From positions 62,001 to 126,000 of the forward strand of contig JBFMAB010000122.1 of NCBI GenBank assembly GCA_040755835.1: a stretch of DNA of 64,000 nucleotides. Reading direction: 5' to 3'. Each line of letters starts with the position of its first letter. Positions within the stretch are counted from its first letter, which is position 1. Positions 9,725 to 16,865 of this stretch are shown piece by piece. Origin of the DNA: JADLDB01 sp040755835. Its GTDB lineage: Bacteria > Myxococcota > Myxococcia > Myxococcales > Myxococcaceae. Under the pieces are notes generated by a model. It saw nothing but the letters and a program-made list of their open reading frames with translations. It was not told the DNA's origin and searched no databases. A program made the position numbers and the translations under genes.

Positions 9725-10327
9725 TCAGCCAACCCGGCGGGAGGAAGCGCCAGGTGAGTCGTGGGTCGCGCGGCGCAAGAGCGCCAGCGCCGACGGGGCC
9801 AGGTCCGCGCCGGCGACGTGCTCGGCGCGCAGGTAGTCGGTGGTGCCCCACGCGCGGCGCCCTCCGCGCAGGCGCTCCTCGAGGCCGCGCAGCAGCGCCG
9901 TGCCGCTCGCCCGCGTGCCGTCGCGCCGCGGCACGACCGCTTCCGTCGCGGTGCGGCAGCCCAGCAGCCGGACGTCGGCGCCGCGCGCGAGCAAGGGGCC
10001 CAGCTGGCGCGCGCGGCCGAAGCCCGTGCCGTCGCTCGCGAACAGCACGCCGTCGCCCATGGAGAACTCGCCGCCGGCGCCGTGCCCGTAGAGGTCCAGC
10101 CGGGTGATGGCGTGCCCGCGACGCTGCCACAGCCGCGCGAGGTAGACGACGTCGTCGGGGTCCTGGCAGCGCTCGACGACGAAGGCGGCCCCGGCGTGCT
10201 TCGCGAGCCGCAGGGTGATGGCCTCGAAGAGCGGCTCCAGCGTCGACGGGTACGACACGATGGCCAGCGCGAGGCGACGCGGCGCGCTCGTCACCTTCAC
10301 CGTGCTGGCGGTCCCCCCGCGCGGCAT
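9725..10327 (-). CDS. Caspase-fold protein, DUF4347/CHAT-like
   Basis: A 200-residue soluble protein. LDLYGHGAGGEFSMGDG holds a His-Gly (H82) at the end of a hydrophobic strand, and ADVRLLGCRTATE holds a Cys (C124) at the end of the next one. This is the His/Cys dyad layout of clan CD (caspase-fold) peptidases, and LLGC followed by a Gly-x3-Leu helix (GTALLRGLEERLRGG) resembles DUF4347. Start: ATG at 10327 with GAGGGAG about eight bases upstream. It lies between the sigma-54 activator gene and a small unknown gene with 25-bp gaps. It could be a protease or a non-catalytic relative; family assignment is by motif only. Confidence 0.72.
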   Translation of the reverse strand: MPRGGTASTVKVTSAPRRLALAIVSYPSTLEPLFEAITLRLAKHAGAAFVVERCQDPDDVVYLARLWQRRGHAITRLDLYGHGAGGEFSMGDGVLFASDGTGFGRARQLGPLLARGADVRLLGCRTATEAVVPRRDGTRASGTALLRGLEERLRGGRRAWGTTDYLRAEHVAGADLAPSALALLRRATHDSPGASSRRVG

Positions 10328-10352
10328 GCGCGACTCCCTCGCTGCGACTGCG

Positions 10353-11846
10353 TCAGTCCTTTGCCTTCTCCAGCCCGAAGGCCTTGATGAGGTTGTAGAC
10401 GTGGCTGCGCGACAGATCGAGCCGCCGCGCCACCTCTGCCGTGTCCCAGCCCGTCGCCTTCAGCTCGCGCGCGATGAGCTCGCGCTGAAACTGCCGGGTC
10501 GCCTCGTCGAAGCTCAAGGGGCCGGCAGGCGCGCCATTCGCCACGCCGAGGTGCCGCGCCTCCACCTGCGTCGCGCCCTCGGCGGCCGCGCGAATCATCG
10601 CCTCGTCCAGGCGGTGCCGCAGCTGGCGGATGTTGCCGCGCCAGTGAAAGGCCTCGCACGCGGCGCGGAAGGACAGGGACAGCGGCAGCGCGGGCAGCCG
10701 GTGCTCGAAGGCCGCGCGCTTGGCGAGCGCGTCGAGCAGCAGCGGAATGTCCGACTTCCGCTCGGCCAGCGTGGGCATGCGAATCGAGAAGGACGACAGC
10801 CGGTAGTAGAGGTCTTCCCGGAACTTCTTCTCGGCGCTCTCGGCCTCGAGGTCGCGGTTGGTGGCGGCGATGATGCGCACGTTCGCCGTCTGCTGGTGGG
10901 TGCTGCCCAGCGGGTAGTACTGCCGCGACTGGAGCAGCTGCAGCAGCTTGCCCTGCGCGCCCAGGGGAATGTCCGCCACCTCGTCGAGGAAGAGCGTGCC
11001 GCCTTCCGCCAGCTCCACCTTGCCGGCCAGCTTCTTCGCGCCGGTGAAGGCGCCTTCGCGCGTGCCGAACAGCTCCGCCTCGAGCAACGTCTCGGGAATG
11101 GCCCCGCAGTTCAGCTCGATGAAGGGCCCGTTTCGCCGCGGGCTGTTGTCGTGAATCGCCCGCGCCACCTGCGTCTTGCCGGTGCCCGACTCGCCGGACA
11201 GGAGCACCGTGATGTCCAGCTTCGCCACCAGCGACACCTGCTCGAGCACGTGCGCCAGCGCCGGGCTCTGGCCGACGATGCCGTCCAGCTGGAGCGCCTG
11301 CCGGAAGGGCCTCGTCGGGTCGCCGCCGGGTGCCGTCTCGGCCAGCGCGCTCTTGTCCAGCACCGGCCCGAGGAAGCGCGCCACCAGCTCGGCCGTCGTC
11401 ACGTCCTCCGGCGAGAAGGGCCCCTGGCCGCGCACGCCCTCGAGGTACAGCACGCCGGGCTGCGAGGCAGGCAGCGGCACGCACAGCACCGCCTCGAGGC
11501 GCTGCCGTTGCACGCTGGGCTGGTTGGCGAAGCGCTCGTCCAGCAGCGCGTACGGCGTGTGCACCGTCTTCCCCGACGCCATGGCCGACGCGACGATGCC
11601 GCGCGAGGTGACGGTGCGAATCGCCGCCTCGTCCTCCTCGCTGCAGCCGTGCGACGTGGAGAAGCGCCGCTCGCCCGCGGCGCCGTCGCGGAACAGCTCG
11701 ACGTAGGCTCGCGCCGCGCCGGTGAGGCTGGCCAGCTGCGCCAGCACCCGCTTCAACCTCGGCTCCGTCTGCCCGGGCTGCGCGAGGTCGAGCAACGAGA
11801 CGAACAGCTCGCGTTCCCGCTCCAGACGCACCACGTCGCTCCCCAT
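10353..11846 (-). CDS. Sigma-54-dependent activator: GAF - AAA+ - Fis HTH
   Basis: A 497-residue enhancer-binding protein. A GAF sensor domain occupies about residues 25-170. The AAA+ domain has Walker A GESGTGKT, the sigma-54 contact loop EGAFTGAKK, Walker B GGTLFLDEVADIP and the RIIAATNRDLE sensor region. The C-terminus is a Fis-type HTH (GWDTAEVARRLDLSRSHVYNLIK). There is no receiver domain, so a ligand bound by GAF probably controls it. The ATG at 11846 is preferred over 11897: the extra 17 codons have unusual A/T third bases, and 11897 would lie only a few bases from the predicted transcription start. It heads the three-gene operon with the caspase-like protein and probably controls it. 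Confidence 0.93.
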   Translation of the reverse strand: MGSDVVRLERERELFVSLLDLAQPGQTEPRLKRVLAQLASLTGAARAYVELFRDGAAGERRFSTSHGCSEEDEAAIRTVTSRGIVASAMASGKTVHTPYALLDERFANQPSVQRQRLEAVLCVPLPASQPGVLYLEGVRGQGPFSPEDVTTAELVARFLGPVLDKSALAETAPGGDPTRPFRQALQLDGIVGQSPALAHVLEQVSLVAKLDITVLLSGESGTGKTQVARAIHDNSPRRNGPFIELNCGAIPETLLEAELFGTREGAFTGAKKLAGKVELAEGGTLFLDEVADIPLGAQGKLLQLLQSRQYYPLGSTHQQTANVRIIAATNRDLEAESAEKKFREDLYYRLSSFSIRMPTLAERKSDIPLLLDALAKRAAFEHRLPALPLSLSFRAACEAFHWRGNIRQLRHRLDEAMIRAAAEGATQVEARHLGVANGAPAGPLSFDEATRQFQRELIARELKATGWDTAEVARRLDLSRSHVYNLIKAFGLEKAKD

Positions 11847-11912
11847 CGCGGGTGGCACTGTAGCCCACACGGAGAGCGCGATGTCGCGTGTCGGCATCTT
11901 GGGGGGGCGCCA

Positions 11913-11928
11913 CGCAAGGTTCCGGCCA
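11913..11928 (-). promoter_or_regulatory. Predicted sigma-54 (-24/-12) promoter
   Basis: On the minus strand the sequence reads TGGCCGGAACCTTGCG: TGGC and TTGC with exactly ten bases between the invariant GG and GC, matching the sigma-54 consensus spacing. Transcription would start near 11902, giving a leader of about 56 bases before the ATG at 11846. The gene downstream itself encodes a sigma-54 activator, which supports autoregulation. Confidence 0.72.
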
Positions 11929-11968
11929 CGCGCAGAACCGCGCGAGCCGGGAGGGCTGCGGCGAAGGC

Positions 11969-11986
11969 ATTCCACTCGCCTGGAAT
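11969..11986. promoter_or_regulatory. Palindromic operator/enhancer site 1
   Basis: ATTCCA-N6-TGGAAT. It is the core of a longer perfect inverted repeat: 16-bp arms at 11959-11974 and 11981-11996 around a 6-base spacer. Its centre is about 76 bp upstream of the predicted sigma-54 start, inside the usual range for activator binding sites. Confidence 0.7.
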
Positions 11987-11999
11987 GCCTTCGCCGGTG

Positions 12000-12017
12000 A
12001 TTCCACGCGGGTGGAAT
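12000..12017. promoter_or_regulatory. Palindromic operator/enhancer site 2
   Basis: A second ATTCCA-N6-TGGAAT with identical half-sites and a different spacer, centred 31 bp (about three helical turns) from site 1 and about 107 bp upstream of the predicted start. Two in-phase copies suggest cooperative binding by the Fis-type activator encoded downstream. Confidence 0.7.
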
Positions 12018-12440
12018 GGGGCTCGCGCCAAGTCCGTGACGCGGGGGGGTGATCGCCAGGGCACCCGCGTTGCAGCGCTGCGCCAGAGGCGCCGAGATGC
12101 GTGGGACGGGAAGCCGGGCATGAAAAGAGTCCGGTGTCCTCAGGGCGGGTGGGTGACGGGGGGCTTCTTGGGCTGGTCGAGGCGGGGTGGGGGCGCTTCG
12201 GCTTGAGGCCGGGCAGCTCTGGTTGGCACGTGAGGGCACAACCCGCCCTGTGCGCGGCTGACCGGGTCTGTCCCGGCCTCGGGTTTTTTTGGCCTGGACG
12301 ATACGCGTGGGGCGCGAATCCCCGCATGGCCGACAGCCCGGGGCTTCATCCCCTCGGGGACGGCGACGCCGATGACCGTCTGCTGACGGCGGGCACAGAC
12401 GCAGCCGCGCGCCGCTCGATGCGCTATGAGGCGTGGCAGC
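12018..12440. other. Intergenic stretch without a supportable gene
   Basis: About 420 bp between the enhancer sites and the methyltransferase gene. Possible frames have erratic third-base use and no clear start. A run of seven T at 12285-12291 follows a weak 4-bp GC hairpin; I do not call it a terminator. It probably contains the promoter of the methyltransferase gene, but no convincing -35/-10 is visible. Confidence 0.4.
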
Positions 12441-13082
12441 ATGCGCTACGCCTTCGTCCTCCTCGCGCTCTCCGCCTGCACCGGCGCGCACCACCAGCAC
12501 ACCGCCCACCACCGCTTCGACGACGCCGAGGCGTGGGCGAAGTCCTTTGAAAGTCCCGAGCGCGACGCGTGGCAGAAGCCGGACCAGGTCATCGCGGCGC
12601 TCGAGTTGCCGCCGGACGCGAAGGTGGCCGACATCGGCGCGGCGACCGGCTACTTCCCGGTGCGCGTGGCGCGCGTGGTGCCGCAGGGCCACGTGTACGG
12701 CGTCGACGTCGAGTCCTCGATGGTGGAGTACCTGAACAAGCGCGCCGCCACCGAGGGCCTCGCCAACCTGTCCGCGGTGCAGGCGACGTTCGACGACGCG
12801 AAGATTCCCGAACCCGTCGATGTCGTGATGATGGTGAATACGTACCATCACATCGAGCGCCGCCCGGCGTACTTCGCGCGCCTCGCCGCGTCGCTCAAGT
12901 CCGGAGGGCGCCTGGCCATCATCGACTTCCGTCGCGGCAGCTCGCGCGGTCCGCCGGACAGCGAGAAGGTGCCTCCGGAGCAGGTCGCGAAGGAGCTCGC
13001 CGAGGCCGGCTACGCACAGGTCGCGTCCTTCGACTTCCTGCCCGAGCAGTTCTTCCTGGTGTTCACCCGCCCGAGGAGCTGA
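12441..13082 (+). CDS. SAM-dependent methyltransferase, predicted lipoprotein
   Basis: A 213-residue class I methyltransferase. The SAM-binding strand-turn VADIGAATGYF (about 55-65), acidic motif VYGVDVESSM and VDVVMMVNTYHHI are all present. The N-terminus MRYAFVLLALSACTGA is a signal peptide ending in a lipobox (LSAC), so the enzyme is predicted to be anchored outside the cytoplasm. That is odd for a SAM-using enzyme, though such annotations occur in proteobacteria. The ATG at 12441 is used because it begins the signal peptide; an ATG five codons upstream is also possible. Substrate unknown. It converges on the CHAP-domain gene with a 4-bp gap. Confidence 0.85.
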   Translation: MRYAFVLLALSACTGAHHQHTAHHRFDDAEAWAKSFESPERDAWQKPDQVIAALELPPDAKVADIGAATGYFPVRVARVVPQGHVYGVDVESSMVEYLNKRAATEGLANLSAVQATFDDAKIPEPVDVVMMVNTYHHIERRPAYFARLAASLKSGGRLAIIDFRRGSSRGPPDSEKVPPEQVAKELAEAGYAQVASFDFLPEQFFLVFTRPRS

Positions 13083-13086
13083 CGAT

Positions 13087-14064
13087 TCAGTACGGGTTGC
13101 CGAAGCCGAGGATGGTGCTCATCGAGCGCGTCCGACGCCACACGCCTTCCTGGCCGGTCTGCGGGTTGGCGGTGTTGCCTTCGATGGTGGCGATGGTGCC
13201 GTCCGCGTTGACGCGCTCGACGAGGCCGATGTGGTCGGCCACGCGGTCGCCGTCCCAGTCGAAGAGCACGAGGTCGCCGGGCTGCGGGTTCGACCTGCCC
13301 TTCCAGTCGCCGTTGCGCTTGAGCTCGTTCACCACCGACGGGCAGTACGGGTTGTTCATGGAGAGGCCCGCCCGCCGCGACACCCAGCTGACGAAGTCCG
13401 CGCACCAGGCCTCGCTGCCGCGGCCGAAGGCGTTGGGGTACTTCAGCACCGCGCCGCGGTTGTTGCCGCCCGTCTCGATGGTACCGATTTCGCCGCGCGC
13501 GATGTCCAGCAGGCGGCTGCGCACGTCACCGTTGGCCGGCGTCGTGGGGTTCACCGGCCGCGGCGTCAGCGGCCCGGCCAGCGCCTGCCACGTCGACGGG
13601 CCCGCCACGCCGTCGGCGTTGAGGCCCTTCGCCCGCTGGAACTCGACGAGCGCCCGCCGCGTCTGGCCGCCGAACTGTCCGTCGACGTCGCCCGGCGTGA
13701 AGCCGTGGCGCAGCAGCTGCCGCTGCAGCGTCTCGACGTCGGCGCCCATGTCGCCCTGGCGCAGCGTCGGCCGCGCGGCCGTCGTCGGAGGCGTCGTCGA
13801 AGGCCGGCTCGAGCGCAGCGCCGCCCACGTCTGCGGGCCCACCACGCCGTCCACCGAGAGGCCCTTCGCCTGCTGGAAGCGCCGCACCGCCGCCTGCGTC
13901 ATCGGGCCGAAGTCGCCGTCCACCGGGCCCGTCGGGACGCCCGCCCCCTGCAGCAGGCGCTGCAGCTCCGCCACCTGCGGGCCCATCGCGCCGCGCGAGA
14001 GCGTGGGGGCCGTCGACGTCGTCCGCGCCGTCGAAGAAGTCCGTCGAGAGAGTGCGAGAGGCAT
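13087..14064 (-). CDS. Peptidoglycan-binding protein with CHAP amidase domain
   Basis: A 325-residue cell-wall hydrolase candidate. After a Ser/Thr-rich N-terminus come two PG_binding_1 repeats (SRGAMGPQVAELQRLLQ and RQGDMGADVETLQRQLLR, each with an FGP/FGG-type loop). The C-terminal CHAP domain has the catalytic Cys in AWCADFVSW, the His in DHIGLVE and an acidic EGN. CHAP enzymes cut peptide or amide bonds in peptidoglycan. No signal peptide is visible, so export would need lysis or a dedicated route, as for phage-type endolysins and some predatory enzymes. The ATG at 14064 has GGAG seven bases upstream. Confidence 0.88.
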   Translation of the reverse strand: MPLALSRRTSSTARTTSTAPTLSRGAMGPQVAELQRLLQGAGVPTGPVDGDFGPMTQAAVRRFQQAKGLSVDGVVGPQTWAALRSSRPSTTPPTTAARPTLRQGDMGADVETLQRQLLRHGFTPGDVDGQFGGQTRRALVEFQRAKGLNADGVAGPSTWQALAGPLTPRPVNPTTPANGDVRSRLLDIARGEIGTIETGGNNRGAVLKYPNAFGRGSEAWCADFVSWVSRRAGLSMNNPYCPSVVNELKRNGDWKGRSNPQPGDLVLFDWDGDRVADHIGLVERVNADGTIATIEGNTANPQTGQEGVWRRTRSMSTILGFGNPY

Positions 14065-14152
14065 CGTGGTCTCCGGGCTGCGCCCTTTCAGTCATTCTCG
14101 CAGACGGAAAAGCCGAGTTTCTTCAAAGGGTTGGCGTCAAGCCTCTGAACAG

Positions 14153-14186
14153 ACCCACATGGTGGGTTTGGAGCGGGCCCGCTCCA
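14153..14186. promoter_or_regulatory. Two adjacent palindromes in a divergent promoter region
   Basis: ACCCAC-ATG-GTGGGT (14153-14167) is followed at once by the perfect 18-bp palindrome TGGAGCGGGCCCGCTCCA (14169-14186). They lie between the CHAP gene and the metallophosphoesterase gene, about 90-100 bp from each start, where operators would be expected. No regulator is identified. Confidence 0.45.
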
Positions 14187-14283
14187 GTCGAACGGGGAGA
14201 CGGGGGGGGCTGGAGCCGCGCTCTGCAAAGAAGTGTGGTGGGCCCGGCGTGGCGGGGCGCGCCTCATTACAGTGCACGGACCG

Positions 14284-15504
14284 ATGGGTGAGCAGGCGGA
14301 GGAGACGACGGCGGTGGCGGTGGTGGAGGAGCGCGAGGGCGCGCGGGTGACGGAGGTGCCCATCCTCCTCTTCGTGCGAGGCCTCTTCCTCCTCGTGGTG
14401 ATGCTGAGCCTCGTCGTCGGGCTGCACTGGTACGTCGGCGCGCGGTTGATTGGCGGGCTCGGCCTGTCGGCGCCGCTCGCGTCCGTCGCGTGGGCGCTGG
14501 TGTGGTCGGCCTTCGGCAGCATCTTCGTCGGCTTCATCGGCATGCGGTTGTTGCCGCGCGGCATCGCGCGCGTCTTCCAGTGGGTCGGCTTCGGGTGGAT
14601 GGGCGCGTGCGGCCTCTTCGTGGTGTCCTTCGCGGTGACGGACCTCGGGCTGTGGCTGTGGACGCGCGGCGCGGTCGTCGACGCGGCCACGCTGCACGCG
14701 CGCACGCTGGCCGTGGTGGGCGTGGTGCTGCCGGCGCTGGCGTGGGGCTTCTTCGTCGCGCGGCGTCCCGAGGTGAAGCGCGTGGAGGTGCCCATCGCCG
14801 GGCTGCCGAAGGCGCTGGACGGCTTCAAGGTGGTGCAGCTGTCCGACGTGCACATCGGCGAGACGCTCGACCGCCGCTTCGCCGAGCTGGTGACGGAGCA
14901 GGTGAACGCGCTCGACGCCGACGCCGTCGTCCTCACCGGCGACCTGGTGGACGGCTCGGTGGCGCGGCTGCGCGACGAGGTGGCGCCGTTCGCGAAGCTG
15001 CGCGGCAAGCACGGCGTCTTCTACGTGACGGGGAACCACGAGTACTACCACGGCGGCGCCGCGTGGGAGGCCGAGGGACGGCGCCTCGGCTTCCACGTGC
15101 TGCACAACGAGCACCGCGTCGTCGGCGAGGGCGACGGGCGGCTCGTCATCGGCGGCGTCACCGACGTCGAGGGTGCGCGCTTCTCCGAGGCCCACGCGCC
15201 GCGCGTCGACCAGGCCTTCCACGGCGCGCCCGACGGCGTGCCGCGCCTGCTGTTGTCGCACCAGCCGCGCTTCGCGAAGCGGGCCGCGGGCCACGGCGTG
15301 TCGTTGATGCTGTCGGGCCACACGCACGGCGGGCAGATGTTCCCGTTCATGTTCTTCGTGAAGCTGCAGCAGCCCGTCATCGGCGGCTTCAAGGTGCTGT
15401 CGGGCGTGCCGACGTACACCAGCAACGGCACCGGTTACTGGGGCCCGCCGTTCCGCCTGGGGCCGCGCGGCGAAATTACCGAGCTGCTGCTGCGCGCCGC
15501 CTGA
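14284..15504 (+). CDS. Membrane-anchored metallophosphoesterase
   Basis: A 406-residue protein. Four hydrophobic helices fill about residues 25-160. The catalytic domain has the full calcineurin-like set: SDVHIGE, GDLVDG, GNHEYYHG, LSHQP and SGHTHGGQ. This membrane-plus-phosphoesterase layout matches the YkuE/YaeI-like group, whose proposed substrates include UDP-2,3-diacylglucosamine and other phospho-lipids; the substrate here is not known. The start ATG at 14284 gives an acidic cytoplasmic N-terminus before the first helix. Confidence 0.9.
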   Translation: MGEQAEETTAVAVVEEREGARVTEVPILLFVRGLFLLVVMLSLVVGLHWYVGARLIGGLGLSAPLASVAWALVWSAFGSIFVGFIGMRLLPRGIARVFQWVGFGWMGACGLFVVSFAVTDLGLWLWTRGAVVDAATLHARTLAVVGVVLPALAWGFFVARRPEVKRVEVPIAGLPKALDGFKVVQLSDVHIGETLDRRFAELVTEQVNALDADAVVLTGDLVDGSVARLRDEVAPFAKLRGKHGVFYVTGNHEYYHGGAAWEAEGRRLGFHVLHNEHRVVGEGDGRLVIGGVTDVEGARFSEAHAPRVDQAFHGAPDGVPRLLLSHQPRFAKRAAGHGVSLMLSGHTHGGQMFPFMFFVKLQQPVIGGFKVLSGVPTYTSNGTGYWGPPFRLGPRGEITELLLRAA

Positions 15505-15601
15505 TGGACCGGGAATGCGGGTGTCACCCGCGCGTTCCTCCTCGCGTCCGCGGCGCGTTGCGAAGTCGCTCCCTCTTCGCGATGAACGCCTGGAACGAGG
15601 A

Positions 15602-15627
15602 GGCCGGCGGCGGGGAAACCGCCGGCC
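15602..15627 (+). other. Stable RNA hairpin upstream of a terminator
   Basis: GGCCGGCGG and CCGCCGGCC form a perfect 9-bp stem around an 8-base loop. It lies 12 bases before the T-tract terminator and could be an mRNA-stabilising stem or an antiterminator partner. No known riboswitch consensus fits. Confidence 0.5.
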
Positions 15628-15638
15628 GCGAGACGGGG

Positions 15639-15678
15639 CTGCCGGGCGTTCTCCCCCCGGCAGTCCCTCTTTTTTTTT
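15639..15678 (+). terminator. Rho-independent terminator
   Basis: CTGCCGGG pairs with CCCGGCAG (8 bp, 9-base loop) and is followed after six bases by nine T. It lies 135 bp past the metallophosphoesterase stop and 90 bp before the CruF-like gene. It may end the former or attenuate the latter. Confidence 0.75.
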
Positions 15679-15766
15679 CTTTCCCGCGAAGTGACGGCTG
15701 CGTCTTGACGCTCGCATCACCTCGGAAGGACGCTCCGAGCGCCTTTCGCCGTCGGGGAGCCGCCGC

Positions 15767-16810
15767 ATGCACACTGGAGAGACGCACCTGCCGGAAGGCG
15801 CGCTCGAGTCCGCCGCCGCGGTGACGCCGGGCCTGGCCCGGGCCGCCCGCGCGGAGCTCTGGCGCCACCTCCCCGCGTGGATGTTCTTCGTCTACGCGGT
15901 GCTGTTGCTGAACACGGAGCTGACCAACTTCCACCCGGCGCGCGGCGACCTCGCGCACACCATCGTCTTCCCGCTGAGCGTCTTCGTGCTGTTCCAGCTG
16001 GTGCGCGCCAACGCCGGGGTGGCGTCGCGCCGGCTGCTCTTGACGAGCCTCGCGCTGGCCTTCGGGCTGCCGCTGGTGGTGCTGGCGGTGCACCAGCCGT
16101 CGCCGCTCGACGTGTCGCAGCTGTTGCGGGTATACGAGTGGTCCAACTTTCTGTGGGCCGGGCTGCTCATCGCGCACGCGTGGGCGCACCAGCGTTCGCA
16201 CGTGGCGCTCTTCTTCGGCGTGGGCCTCGTCTATGGCGCGTGCCTCGAGAACGGCGGCATCCTTCTCGGCTTCTTCCACGAGACGAACCTCACCGACACC
16301 AGGGTGAAGCCCTTCGTCGCGCCGGTGGCGACCATGGTGGGCTGGAGCGTGGTGCTGCTGATGGCCACCTTCGTCACCTGGGAATTGCGCAAGCGCCTCG
16401 GGTGGCTGCGCCGATCGGCCGCGCTGTCGGCGCTGGCGGTGGGCACCTTCGCGACGATGCTGGACCTGCAGATCGACCCCATCGCCACGGCGGCAGGCTG
16501 TTGGGTGTGGCACGAGTCGCTGCCGGGCTGGTTCCACGGCGTGCCGCTGGTGAACTTCATCGCGTGGATGTGCGCGCTGGTGCCCTTCGCGTACGTGCTG
16601 TTCCGCGTGCAGGAGCGGCGCGGGCTGGCCGACGGCGCGGCGTGGGACGTGGGAGCGCTCGAGGAGCTGCTCGCGTGGACGCCCGCGGCGCTGGTGTTGG
16701 CGGCGCTGAGCTTCATCGGCGTGACGCTGGTGGTGGAAGGCGCGAACGGTCCGTCGTGGACTTTGCTGAACCAGTTCACGCTGGGCGTCGTCCGCAGCGT
16801 CGGCCTGTAG
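15767..16810 (+). CDS. CruF-like carotenoid biosynthesis membrane protein
   Basis: A 347-residue integral membrane protein with about eight helices. The diagnostic stretch is DLQIDPIATAAGCWVWH followed by WFHGVPLVNFIAWM, which matches the conserved core of the CruF/DUF422 family (1',2'-hydratases such as C50 carotenoid or gamma-carotene hydratase). Conserved acidic and His residues are present (YGACLENGGI, HETNLTD). No other carotenoid gene is in the window, so the substrate cannot be told from context. The ATG begins a hydrophilic N-terminus before the first helix near residue 35. Confidence 0.82.
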   Translation: MHTGETHLPEGALESAAAVTPGLARAARAELWRHLPAWMFFVYAVLLLNTELTNFHPARGDLAHTIVFPLSVFVLFQLVRANAGVASRRLLLTSLALAFGLPLVVLAVHQPSPLDVSQLLRVYEWSNFLWAGLLIAHAWAHQRSHVALFFGVGLVYGACLENGGILLGFFHETNLTDTRVKPFVAPVATMVGWSVVLLMATFVTWELRKRLGWLRRSAALSALAVGTFATMLDLQIDPIATAAGCWVWHESLPGWFHGVPLVNFIAWMCALVPFAYVLFRVQERRGLADGAAWDVGALEELLAWTPAALVLAALSFIGVTLVVEGANGPSWTLLNQFTLGVVRSVGL

Positions 16811-16865
16811 TCATTCTCCCTCTTCTGTTGGGGACCGGAGCCGGGTGAGGGGTAGAGTCGAGGCC

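Noticed and set aside
11847..11897. Longer start of the sigma-54 activator at 11897
   Set aside because: It would be only about five bases from the predicted transcription start, and its codons are atypical.
12212..12236. Second possible sigma-54 promoter (GTTGGCACGTGAGGGCA) before the methyltransferase gene
   Set aside because: The GG-to-GC spacing is one base short or the GC is missing; the -12 element does not match TTGC.
12270..12295. Rho-independent terminator (GC hairpin plus seven T)
   Set aside because: The stem is only four base pairs and no plus-strand gene ends nearby.
13087..14064. A prophage around the CHAP endolysin-like gene
   Set aside because: No phage structural, integrase or holin genes and no attachment-site repeats are visible on either side.
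15580..15690. c-di-GMP (GEMM) or cobalamin riboswitch before the CruF-like gene
   Set aside because: The hairpins lack the conserved GEMM or B12-box bases; only simple stems are visible.
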